Shown here: one piece after another, positions 7,841-15,741 of the stretch | How positions within the stretch are numbered: the first letter of the stretch is position 1 | How the letters are laid out: each line of letters opens with the position of its first letter | Assembly (NCBI GenBank): GCA_026003075.1 | Contig: BPGO01000002.1 | Coordinates: forward strand, 291,339 to 355,338 | Reading direction: 5' to 3' | Length of the DNA stretch: 64,000 nucleotides | Source: Fimbriimonadales bacterium | Lineage (GTDB): Bacteria > Armatimonadota > Fimbriimonadia > Fimbriimonadales > GBS-DC | The notes under the pieces: generated by a model | What the model was told of the DNA's origin: nothing | The model's database searches: none | The model's input: the letters and a program-made list of their open reading frames with translations, nothing else | Translations under genes and position numbers: made by a program

Positions 7841-8890
7841 TTAGATCTCACCGACTTGCGCCGCCAGCGCGTTAAGAATACGCCGCCGATAATCCAGGTA
7901 GGCGTCCTTCTCGCGTGCGTAGTAGACATGGTTCGTCAGCAAGATGACTGCCATCTCCACCTGGGGGTCAAACAGGATGACGACGCCCGTAAAGCCCGAG
8001 TGTCCGACGCAGCGTGGGGGGAACAGGTCGCCGCGGGGCAGCATCGGGTTCGGGTGTGCAAACAGCCCAAGGGTGTGCATGCTGGGCGGCTGGTTGCCGA
8101 TTTGCGCTTGAGGCGTAAGCAGCAGCTGCACCGAGTAATACGAGAGCAACGGACGCCCGCCGCTGAGGATCATCCGCGCGTAGCGGATCAGGTCCTCCAA
8201 AGTGCCAAACAGCCCTGCGTGCCCCGCGACGCCCCCCATCGCCGCCGCGTTCTCGTCATGCACCTCGCCGCGCAGAACCTTCTGGGAACGGCTTTCGGAG
8301 TGTCCGGTGGGGGCGATACGCGCTTGCAGTTCAGCAGGGGGACAGTAGCCCGTTGCCTGCAGCCCCAACGGCTCGGCGATTTTCGTGCGGAACAGCTCCG
8401 CCTGCGACTGCTCGTACACCCGCTCCAGAATCGCACCCATCAAGATATAGCCGAGGTCGCTGTAGGTATAGCCCTGTGCTGGGGGACGTGTGCGCGGCGT
8501 GTTCAGCACCGCCTGCAACACCGCCTCACGCGAGTCGGCGGTCTTATAGAGCGCACGCCACGCAGGCAGCCCTGCGGTGTGCGTCAGCAGGTGCTTCACC
8601 AACACGCCCTCCAGATGACGCGCTTCAGGGAAAAAGCGGGTAATGGGGGTTTCCAGCGTCAGCTTGCCCTCCTCCAGCGCAATGAGGGCAAGCGTCGCGG
8701 TACTGAGGGGCTTGGTCAGCGACGCGAGGTCGTAAATTGTGGTCGGGTCGGCTTCCGTCTCGGCTTCGGGGTCGGGCTTGCCAAACGCGCCTTGATACTT
8801 GACCCGCCCACCCAACAGCACCGCGCACACCGCGCTGGGGAAGACTTTACGCTCCATCGCCTCGCGAATCACTTTCTCAACGGTCGGCAT
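7841..8890 (-). CDS. Serine hydrolase of the beta-lactamase/penicillin-binding class C family
   Basis: A 349-residue protein with the serine active-site motif SLTK (S-x-x-K, near residues 57-60) and the tyrosine motif YSDLGY near residue 145. The third motif is HSG (GHSGFTG near 291) where KTG is usual, as in esterase-like members. No signal peptide is seen, so a cytoplasmic esterase, amidase or D-aminopeptidase-like role is more likely than beta-lactam resistance. It lies 11 bp downstream of the GHL10-type gene on the same strand and just before the adenine methylase, and probably shares their transcript. Confidence 0.88.
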   Translation of the reverse strand: MPTVEKVIREAMERKVFPSAVCAVLLGGRVKYQGAFGKPDPEAETEADPTTIYDLASLTKPLSTATLALIALEEGKLTLETPITRFFPEARHLEGVLVKHLLTHTAGLPAWRALYKTADSREAVLQAVLNTPRTRPPAQGYTYSDLGYILMGAILERVYEQSQAELFRTKIAEPLGLQATGYCPPAELQARIAPTGHSESRSQKVLRGEVHDENAAAMGGVAGHAGLFGTLEDLIRYARMILSGGRPLLSYYSVQLLLTPQAQIGNQPPSMHTLGLFAHPNPMLPRGDLFPPRCVGHSGFTGVVILFDPQVEMAVILLTNHVYYAREKDAYLDYRRRILNALAAQVGEI

Positions 8891-8901
8891 CGTTCTCGCT
8901 C

Positions 8902-10032
8902 CTATCTTCCAAAAGGGTAGAGGTTCACCTCGCGTTCAATCTGCTGTAAATAGGTTTCACGGGCGCCGCTTTGGGTAATAGCGTCGTAGGAGAACAAGCT
9001 GAACCCGCGCGCCCCACTGCGTCGTATCGCCCGAATCTTGTTGAGGGTGCTTTCGGGTGAGACCTGCCATGCGCCCACGCCCACAATCACGGGTCGCCCC
9101 TGCGCCTCGCTGACCACGCGCGTCGCCTGGCGCTGCACCACCGCCGTGTCTTTATCATACGCCATCGGCAGCACCGTATCCAGCCAGTCGCTGCGCAGCC
9201 AGTAAAGCCAGTCCTGCAGTTTGTGCTTCGCCGCCAGCTCCGGCTGCGGCCACACCGCCGCTGAGAGAATCAGGTTCGGGTTTATGCGGCGCGATTGACG
9301 GCTGAATGCGCGGACGAACGCACTCACCTGATCGCGTCGCCAGTCGCTCCACTCCGCGGGAAATGCCTGAATCCACGCCAGGGGGTTGCGTCGAGCCGCG
9401 CTGCGGTCTAACGCGGCGCGGCGCGCCTCTGGCACGCGCTCCCACATCGCCTCCCGAAAACGCGCCCGACACCCCGCACAGTAGCAGTAGCTCTCGTAGG
9501 GATAGCGCACATAGTCCAAATGGATTCCGTCCAGTTGCGGATACCGTTGCGCCACCTCGGCGAACACCTTCAGCAGATGCGCCCGCACATTCGGGTTGCT
9601 GGGACACAGATACACCCCCTCCACTTTGCCCCCCGTGGTCATCTGATAGCGGTTTTGGGTATCACGGGCAATCCAGTTTGGGCTGCGATTGATGACATGC
9701 TGGCGACTGCGCGGCATACGCGGCTGACTCCACACATAAAACACATTGAGCCACGCATGCACCTGCAGCCCTGTGCCTTCCGCGCAGCGCAGAAGGTAGC
9801 CCAACGGGTCAAAATCAGCGGGCTGACCCGTGAGCGCCTCCGCACGCGGCTCATAACTGGAACGATAGTACGCATCGCCACGCCCACGCACCTGTACAAA
9901 AAGCGCATTAAAGCCGTAGCGCACCGACAACGCAACCACCCGCTCGATGGAGTCCGCAGAGACCAACGAGGTACGCACCACCCACAAGGCGCGCGTCTCC
10001 TCAGGCAAACGATGTCGGGCTGTCGTGTGCAT
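8902..10032 (-). CDS. GHL10 (DUF187) family glycoside hydrolase-like protein
   Basis: A 376-residue protein beginning with RALWVVRTSLVSADSI, followed by barrel segments typical of GHL10/DUF187: GFNALFVQVRGRGDAYY, HAWLNVFYVW, GIHLDYVRYPY near residue 173, and a late VLPMAYDKD. The aspartate in HLDYVRYP and the acidic MAYD match conserved positions of the family. Members are usually secreted or lipid-anchored; here no signal peptide is visible. The substrate is unknown. An additional CxxC pair (YCYCAGC) near residues 182-188 is typical of these bacterial forms. ATG 10032 lacks a Shine-Dalgarno site. Confidence 0.85.
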   Translation of the reverse strand: MHTTARHRLPEETRALWVVRTSLVSADSIERVVALSVRYGFNALFVQVRGRGDAYYRSSYEPRAEALTGQPADFDPLGYLLRCAEGTGLQVHAWLNVFYVWSQPRMPRSRQHVINRSPNWIARDTQNRYQMTTGGKVEGVYLCPSNPNVRAHLLKVFAEVAQRYPQLDGIHLDYVRYPYESYCYCAGCRARFREAMWERVPEARRAALDRSAARRNPLAWIQAFPAEWSDWRRDQVSAFVRAFSRQSRRINPNLILSAAVWPQPELAAKHKLQDWLYWLRSDWLDTVLPMAYDKDTAVVQRQATRVVSEAQGRPVIVGVGAWQVSPESTLNKIRAIRRSGARGFSLFSYDAITQSGARETYLQQIEREVNLYPFGR

Positions 10033-10443
10033 CGAAAATCAATTTCGGCATGCCGTCGCGGTTTCCTGTTCATGCTGGGGAAAATCCCCGCTCGCTAAAA
10101 ACGGTGTTATGAGCGCAGCCGCGCGGCAATTTACTTAGCCACGCTAAATTCTGCGCGCCCCCCCGAATCCACGCTTGAGTTCAAAATCAAAGGGGGGTCG
10201 CGCAAACGCTGAGTTCAAAATTTTCGCGAATTGTTAAGAAGCGGGCTTAACCCCTTGACAAAGGCGTCCGGGATGAGGTAACTGTACCGTAGCATTCACC
10301 CCCAAGGGTGGGTGCCCATTATTAGCGATAGGGGCGAATGAGGAAACCCTAAGGAGCGGCGTCGTGCCTGCTGCGCATCATCGCGAACAAAAGCGGTTCG
10401 TGTGTTCACTGCAGGGCGGGGGGAGACAGCCCATCGAGTGAGT
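10033..10443. other. 411-bp intergenic region, possible RNA or regulatory element
   Basis: No supported gene. It contains a near-perfect direct repeat of CGCTTGAGTTCAAAAT (about 10171-10186 and 10209-10223) and an inverted TTAAG/CTTAA pair at about 10233-10250. A consensus-like TTGACA lies at 10255-10260 on the plus strand, and several short GC stems, such as ACCC/GGGT, at about 10299-10314. A plus-strand transcript would have no gene of its own and would run antisense to the next gene. I could not match the region to a known riboswitch or small RNA. Confidence 0.35.
10135..10148. promoter_or_regulatory. Palindrome TTAGCCACGCTAA, shared with another promoter
   Basis: TTAGC-CAC-GCTAA followed by A occurs here, about 100 bp upstream of the GHL10-type gene. 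The identical 14-mer is at 38931-38944, immediately after the -10 box of the DUF1028 gene. Two identical palindromes upstream of unrelated genes suggest one operator for a common regulator. Confidence 0.4.
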
Positions 10444-11682
10444 TCACGCCCTTTGCTCAATCCACCGCTGTGGCTGCTGGCGGAGGTCGGGGTCGCGCCA
10501 ACGGCGAAGGCGCATCAGGAGCCACTCGCGGCACTCGGTGACGCTCAGGCGCATCAGGCGCGTCTTGGCGTCGTCGAGATGCTCCAGCGGTACGAAGAGG
10601 AATTGCGGCTCCATTCCGAGCGCGATGCCCAGCGTTTCGGGCTGTGCATCGGGGAGTATCAGCGCCCGGCGGATCCCCAACCGACGCACCAGGCTCTGCT
10701 GCCCCCAGAGCGCATCGGCGACGGCTTTGGTGAATTGGGGAACGCGCCAGCACACGGCATAAGGGAGTTCCTGTCCTGCAAGGAGAGGCGCTTCGCCTGC
10801 GAGGGAAAACGACTCGCTTGACTCGACTTGTAAGCCTATTTCCAACCTGCCGAGGGGCACATGCTCGGTGCGGAGCGTTTCACGGGCCACTTCCAGCGAA
10901 GCGTAGGCCTCCTGCAGCGCGTCGAGCTCGCTCACGAGCAGCGTTAGGTTCAACTCTGCACTCATGCGCAGCAGCCGTTGCCAGTGTGGGTCGTCGCGGG
11001 CGGGCGCCTGCGGGTCATACAGCCAGAGCGGTTTGCCCCCCAGTGCGTGGGCGGTGGCAGCGATGTCATCGGGCAGGGTTTCCGACTCAAGCCACACCAG
11101 TTCTGCCCCGCTCTGCGCCGCGGCGGCAGTTTGCATCCACTCAGCGGCGACGCATCCCGTCTGCAGGCGTTTCCCGTCCCAAGTGGTTACGGGTAGGTGT
11201 GCGCCTTCCAAATGGTAGCGTGTGTGGGTTGCCACGCGCAGGATCTGGCTCTGGTACCGTGCCAGCACGGCGGCGCTCGGTTCGATATACGCCACGCCTG
11301 CATTGGCATCCAGCACGACGGTCGCTTCGGGGGGCAGTAAGGCAGGCAGTTTCGGCACGAGCAGGGTGGGCGTTTGCGGTAGCGGGGGGTCGGGCGCGCG
11401 TTCCACAATCCAGCCCACCACACGCACATACGGCGCAAGTACGGGCGGGAGGTCGCTTAGGTCGCGCACGATGCCGACCACCTCCACAGGCTCGGTGGGC
11501 ATCCGATATTCAATCGAGTGCCATTCGTCCTCGTCTTGGGCGAAGAGGCGCGGGTCAAACCAGATAGGACTGCCGTAGGTGGGCAGATAGAGCGGCGCAC
11601 CGACGCCGAGCGCCAGCCCTTTTTGCAGGGGCAAGCCGTAGAGCGTCCACTTGGCAGGCGGTTCCGAAGTCAGCTCACGCAT
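10444..11682 (-). CDS. Uncharacterised protein with faint PEP-utilising-enzyme (PtsI-like) character
   Basis: A 412-residue protein without signal peptide or membrane segments. QKGLALGVGAPLYL at the start, a central VVLDANAGVAYIEPS followed by a helix, and a C-terminal barrel-like part recall the layout of PTS enzyme I/PEP-utilising proteins. The active-site histidine motif, the GxxLxRTEF arginine and the catalytic cysteine region are not recognisable, so it is at best a degenerate relative. It overlaps the DUF58 gene by eight bases and is the last gene of the MoxR-DUF58 operon. Other functions remain possible. Confidence 0.45.
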   Translation of the reverse strand: MRELTSEPPAKWTLYGLPLQKGLALGVGAPLYLPTYGSPIWFDPRLFAQDEDEWHSIEYRMPTEPVEVVGIVRDLSDLPPVLAPYVRVVGWIVERAPDPPLPQTPTLLVPKLPALLPPEATVVLDANAGVAYIEPSAAVLARYQSQILRVATHTRYHLEGAHLPVTTWDGKRLQTGCVAAEWMQTAAAAQSGAELVWLESETLPDDIAATAHALGGKPLWLYDPQAPARDDPHWQRLLRMSAELNLTLLVSELDALQEAYASLEVARETLRTEHVPLGRLEIGLQVESSESFSLAGEAPLLAGQELPYAVCWRVPQFTKAVADALWGQQSLVRRLGIRRALILPDAQPETLGIALGMEPQFLFVPLEHLDDAKTRLMRLSVTECREWLLMRLRRWRDPDLRQQPQRWIEQRA

Positions 11683-12742
11683 AGACCTCTACCGAGTAGC
11701 CCTGCGCTTGATAGGGTTGCACCCGCGCGTAGCACAGCGCATACTCCTGCGGGGGCACAAACAGCGCAATCCGATATTGCTCACCGTACTGTGTTATCAA
11801 GCGCGGCAGGTCGTCCAGTATCGAGTGGTTCGCGTTGGGTTGAATCCGTGCGAGTTGGCGCAACAGGGTGCGCGGATCGGCGTGATTTTCGGGGGTAAGG
11901 CGCAGTTCGGGCAGATTGGAACCGATTAGGATTAAGGAAACGCCTTGCCGGGGGGCTTCCAGAACAATCCACGCGATATGGCGAATCGCTTGATCGAAAT
12001 CGGGATAGGCATCGCCTTCGGCTCGCCAAGTGGGGGCTTGCTCCAGCGCGATAACCGTCGGCGCGAGTTGGCTGGTTTCGAACTCCTTGACATGCCATTC
12101 ACCGTGGCGTGCGGTGGCGCGCCAGTGGATACGGCGTAGGGGGTCGCCGGGGATATAGGGGCGCACGCCGTGCCAATCGCTCCCTTCACCGCGTCTGCCC
12201 CGCAAGGTCGACGCCGCGAACCGCCCGCGCCCGCCTCCCTCCCAGTTCCAGTTCGGCAGCTGAATTGGACGCGGCAACACCAGAATGGAGGTGACATCGT
12301 CAATCTGTTGCGAGTGGAGGAACAGCCCGAACGGATCTGAGAGTGTGAGTTTCACAGGCCCGAGTTGCTGTTCGCCGCGTCGCAGCGCCGTGAGGCGATA
12401 CGGCGTCACACTGCTGTGGGGACTGCTCGATTCGGTCTCGATGGGTTCCAGCATCAGCTCCGACGAGACGGTTTCTTCTGCTTTTATCCAGAGTAGCCCG
12501 TTGCGCGACGGTACCGTCACCTCTAACTGCGCCTCGGCGGTTTCGCCTTCCATCATCTCGGTGGGGCAGCGGCGTGTAATGCTGAGTCGTTTGGCGCCGC
12601 GCTTCACGATGAGGTAGGTACCGAGCATCAGCGCGCCCAGCACGCTCGCCATCCAGTACATTTGGCGATTGTTCGTCATCAGCCCCGAACAGAGTAGGAA
12701 CGAGGTCGCTGCCATCAGCGCGGTCAGTTTATACTCTCTCAT
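11675..12742 (-). CDS. DUF58 domain membrane protein (MoxR partner)
   Basis: A 355-residue protein with two N-terminal membrane helices (about residues 8-24 and 30-47), then a beta-rich part, then the DUF58 signature around residues 175-225: GRRGEGSDWHGVRPYIPGD and RRIHWRATARHGEWHVKEFE. A C-terminal von Willebrand-A-like fold usually follows in this family. DUF58 proteins are encoded next to MoxR ATPases, as here, and are thought to act with them in maturation or assembly of other proteins. It overlaps the MoxR gene by four bases (ATGA) and the downstream gene by eight. Confidence 0.92.
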   Translation of the reverse strand: MREYKLTALMAATSFLLCSGLMTNNRQMYWMASVLGALMLGTYLIVKRGAKRLSITRRCPTEMMEGETAEAQLEVTVPSRNGLLWIKAEETVSSELMLEPIETESSSPHSSVTPYRLTALRRGEQQLGPVKLTLSDPFGLFLHSQQIDDVTSILVLPRPIQLPNWNWEGGGRGRFAASTLRGRRGEGSDWHGVRPYIPGDPLRRIHWRATARHGEWHVKEFETSQLAPTVIALEQAPTWRAEGDAYPDFDQAIRHIAWIVLEAPRQGVSLILIGSNLPELRLTPENHADPRTLLRQLARIQPNANHSILDDLPRLITQYGEQYRIALFVPPQEYALCYARVQPYQAQGYSVEVYA

Positions 12743-13731
12743 GCGGGCGCTTCGCCTCCAATCGGCACGGGCGCCTGGTTTAATATCTCGCGAATCACCG
12801 CTTCGGCTTGGGTGATTCCCACCGTATCGGTACGCAACATCAGGCGGTGCGCCAACACGGGGATTGCCATCTGCTGCACATCGTCGGGCGTCACATAGTA
12901 GCGGTCAGCGAGCAAGGCGTGCGCCTGTGCGCCGAGCATCAACGCCAGCGACGCGCGTGGGCTGCCCCCCAGCATAATCTTCGGGTGGCGACGAGTCGCG
13001 TTCACGATATCGACCAGATAGCGTCGCACGCTGGGGCTGATATACACGCGCCGCGTCTGACGCTGAAGCATCACCAGTTGCTCGGGGGTGAGTACGGGCT
13101 CCAGTTGATTGAGCGGGGAGTCCAGTTGGCGTGTTTCTAAAATCTGCGCTTCCACTTCGGGCGACGGGTAGCCCAGTGAGACCCGCGCGAAAAAGCGGTC
13201 CATCTGGGCTTCGGGCAACGGATAGGTGCCCACCATCTCGATGTTATTCTGCGTGGCGATCACCAAAAACGGCTGGGGCAGCGGATGCGACTCCCCCTCC
13301 ACCGAGACGGTGCGCTCTTCCATCGCCTCCAGCAGAGCGGATTGCGTTTTCGGCGTAGCGCGGTTGATTTCGTCCGCCAGCACGATATTCGCGAAGATGG
13401 GACCCGGATGAAACTCAAACACGCCGCGCGCTTGATTGTAAATCACCGAGCCAGTGACATCCGTCGGCAGGAGGTCGGGAGTGAACTGGATTCGGCGGAA
13501 CTGCCCCCCGATGGCTTTGGCAATCGCACGCGCCAGAGTGGTCTTGCCGACGCCCGGAATGTCTTCGATGAGCAGGTGCCCTCCGCTCAGTAATCCGATA
13601 ACCATCAGGCGCACGGTCTCGCTTTTGCCCAGAATCACCTGCTCGACGGCGCGAATAATCTGGCGTGCCTGATCGGCAATCGCATGTGCTTCCGCTTCGG
13701 AGAGCCAGGGTGCGGTCGTTTCCTGCGTCAT
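12739..13731 (-). CDS. MoxR-family AAA+ ATPase
   Basis: The protein has 330 residues from ATG 13731. The Walker A motif is GVGKTTLA near residue 60, Walker B is VLADEINRA near 119, and sensor 1 is ATQN. LLIEDIPG and EGTYPLPEAQ-like (here VGTYPLPEAQMDRF) are MoxR hallmarks. A longer in-frame version starting at 13854 adds 41 residues that look non-native. A TACACT hexamer ends nine bases before ATG 13731 and no Shine-Dalgarno site is present, pointing to a very short leader. It heads an operon with the DUF58 and PtsI-like genes. Confidence 0.95.
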   Translation of the reverse strand: MTQETTAPWLSEAEAHAIADQARQIIRAVEQVILGKSETVRLMVIGLLSGGHLLIEDIPGVGKTTLARAIAKAIGGQFRRIQFTPDLLPTDVTGSVIYNQARGVFEFHPGPIFANIVLADEINRATPKTQSALLEAMEERTVSVEGESHPLPQPFLVIATQNNIEMVGTYPLPEAQMDRFFARVSLGYPSPEVEAQILETRQLDSPLNQLEPVLTPEQLVMLQRQTRRVYISPSVRRYLVDIVNATRRHPKIMLGGSPRASLALMLGAQAHALLADRYYVTPDDVQQMAIPVLAHRLMLRTDTVGITQAEAVIREILNQAPVPIGGEAPA

Positions 13732-13801
13732 TATGGGATAAGTGTACCCTGTCTGACTCGGAGCCCTGCCCTTTCCTCTCGCGCGGAGCGAAGACGGATG
13801 C

Positions 13802-15673
13802 TCACGCAGCGCCCTGTGCGACAGCGCGAACCGCCTCGAGAATCGCCTGCGCATCGATCCCGTAGGCAGCGAGGAGCGTTTCTGGCTTTCCAGAGCGCGG
13901 CGCCTCGCGTACTGCCAACCGATGCACGCGAATTCCGTAGCCGTTCACCGCCGCCGCGACCGCCTCGCCCAGTCCGCCCTCGGGATAGTGGTCTTCCACG
14001 GTGATTATCACCCCATTCGTCTCTTGCCCACAGCGGATCAGGGTTTCGGCATCGATGGGCTTGACGGAGTAGAGATCGATCACGCGAATCGCAATCCCCT
14101 CGCGCTGAAGTTGCTCATATGCCTTGAGCGCTTCGTGCAGCGTGATGCCCGCGCCCACGACGGTGACCACATCATGGGGCGACTGGCGTACCACCTTGCA
14201 CCCGCCGATGGGGAACATCTCATCGTTGGCATAGAGAACGGGGGTTTTGGGGCGCGTCGTGCGGATGTAGGCGATTCCAGAATACCGCGCTGCCTGCTCC
14301 ACCAGTTTCGCCGTAGACACGGCATCCGAAGGGTACAGCACGGCTGCGCCCGGAATCGCTCGGAACATCGCGAGGTCTTCCAGCCCCATCTGCGAGGGGC
14401 CGTCCTCGCCAATGGAGACGCCTGCGTGCGAGCCACAGAACTTCACATTCGCTTTCCCAATCGCCGCCATCCGAATGAAATCATACGCGCGACTGAGAAA
14501 ACAGGCGAAGCTGGATGCGAACGGGATTTTACCGCACTCTGCCACGCCAACCGCCGCGCCGACCATGTTCTGCTCCGCGATAAAGCACTCGACGAACCGC
14601 TCCGGAAACGCTTTGAAAAACTTTTCGGAGAAGGTGGAATTCTTCACATCGCCGTCTAAGGCATAGATTCGTGGGTCGGCGTGTCCCAGCGCGACCAAGG
14701 CGTCGCCGTATGCCTCGCGTGTGGCGACCTGTGCGCCGAGTTCGTAGGTTGGCAGACTCACGGGCGGGATTTCGGTGGGGGTTAGGGGTACAGTCGCGGC
14801 GCGCGGCGGTTGCACGCGCAGGCGTGTGGCGCGTTCCCGTTGCTCTGGGGTCGGCATCAGTTCCGCGATTGCTTGCTCCGCGAGGTCGGGCGGGAGCGGT
14901 TTGCCGTGCCAGCCTTCTTTGTTTTCCACTGCCGAGGCGCCTTTTCCTTTGAGCGTGCGTGCCACTATCGCGAACGGTCGCTCCGCTTGCTGCGCGGTGT
15001 CAAGCGCCCTCAGAACTTGCGCCATGTCGTGTCCGTCGATAGTGGCGACTTGCCAGCCGAACGCCTCGAAACGGCGCCGATAGGTCTCCAGATCGTGCTG
15101 GAGCATCGTCGGCTGGCTTTGCCCCAGACGGTTCACATCGACCAGCGCGATGAGATTGTTTAGGTTGTAATAACTGGCGAATGCCGCTGCTTCCCACACG
15201 GCGCCCTCGGCGATCTCCCCATCGCCCATGAGGCAGTAGACCTGCGCGGGGATGTGATCGCGTTTTAGAGCGAGCGCCATCCCCGCTGCAATCGACAGCC
15301 CCTGCCCCAGCGATCCCGTCGCCGCGCCGTACCAAGCGAATCGCGGTGTGGGGTGCCCTTCCAGATCGCTCTCGAACTCGCGCAGAGTGTCCAGATGTTC
15401 CACGGGGAACGCGCCTGCCTCTGCCCACGCTGCATAGAGCAAGGGCGCCGCGTGTCCTTTGGAGAAAATCACGCGGTCGTTGAGCGGATTGCGCGGGTTC
15501 GGCACATCATAGCGCAGTGCGTGGAAAAACAGCGCCGCCGCCAAATCCGCCGCCGACATACATGTCGTGGGATGTCCAGAGCCTGCTTTGGTGGTGGCGC
15601 GAATGGAGTGGATGCGCAGTAAATTCGCTTTGGTCTGTAGAGCCTCAATCAGTTCAGGGGCGTATCCTGCCAT
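13802..15673 (-). CDS. tkt: Transketolase
   Basis: Transketolase moves two-carbon units between sugar phosphates in the pentose phosphate pathway, using thiamine diphosphate. At 623 residues the chain matches the animal-type/short transketolase subfamily. The N-terminal domain shows KAGSGHPTTCMSAADL near residue 29 and GDGEIAEGAVWEA near 150, the TPP-binding GDG motif ending in NNLIALVDVNRLGQS. The pyrimidine domain has EQNMVGAAVG (catalytic Glu) near 367, and the C-terminal domain starts around 490. A TATACT box at 15697-15702 and GGAGAGAG before ATG 15673 support the start. gyrA lies upstream on the same strand. Confidence 0.95.
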   Translation of the reverse strand: MAGYAPELIEALQTKANLLRIHSIRATTKAGSGHPTTCMSAADLAAALFFHALRYDVPNPRNPLNDRVIFSKGHAAPLLYAAWAEAGAFPVEHLDTLREFESDLEGHPTPRFAWYGAATGSLGQGLSIAAGMALALKRDHIPAQVYCLMGDGEIAEGAVWEAAAFASYYNLNNLIALVDVNRLGQSQPTMLQHDLETYRRRFEAFGWQVATIDGHDMAQVLRALDTAQQAERPFAIVARTLKGKGASAVENKEGWHGKPLPPDLAEQAIAELMPTPEQRERATRLRVQPPRAATVPLTPTEIPPVSLPTYELGAQVATREAYGDALVALGHADPRIYALDGDVKNSTFSEKFFKAFPERFVECFIAEQNMVGAAVGVAECGKIPFASSFACFLSRAYDFIRMAAIGKANVKFCGSHAGVSIGEDGPSQMGLEDLAMFRAIPGAAVLYPSDAVSTAKLVEQAARYSGIAYIRTTRPKTPVLYANDEMFPIGGCKVVRQSPHDVVTVVGAGITLHEALKAYEQLQREGIAIRVIDLYSVKPIDAETLIRCGQETNGVIITVEDHYPEGGLGEAVAAAVNGYGIRVHRLAVREAPRSGKPETLLAAYGIDAQAILEAVRAVAQGAA

Positions 15674-15696
15674 GGCTGTCTCTCTCCGTCAGGGAG

Positions 15697-15702
15697 AGTA
15701 TA
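15697..15702 (-). promoter_or_regulatory. tkt: -10 box upstream of the transketolase gene
   Basis: TATACT on the minus strand, 23 bases before the ATG, leaves room for a short leader containing GGAGAGAG. It lies in the 68-bp gap after gyrA, so tkt may have its own promoter. Confidence 0.5.
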
Positions 15703-15741
15703 CCTGGTGCAGGCTCTACAAGAGGGCACGCAGGCGTGCGA

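Noticed and set aside
7841..8890. Beta-lactam resistance gene
   Set aside because: SxxK and YxD are present, but the third motif is HSG, there is no signal peptide and the neighbours are unrelated to resistance. An esterase or peptidase-like hydrolase is more likely.
7277..8920. A 547-codon frame antisense to the methylase and serine hydrolase genes
   Set aside because: It runs opposite to two genes with clear motifs, is Arg/His-rich and has no domain. It is a typical shadow frame in GC-rich DNA.
10255..10290. A plus-strand promoter for a gene in the 10.3-10.8 kb region
   Set aside because: TTGACA is present but no convincing -10 box follows at 16-18 bases. The only downstream plus-strand frame is antisense to a real gene.
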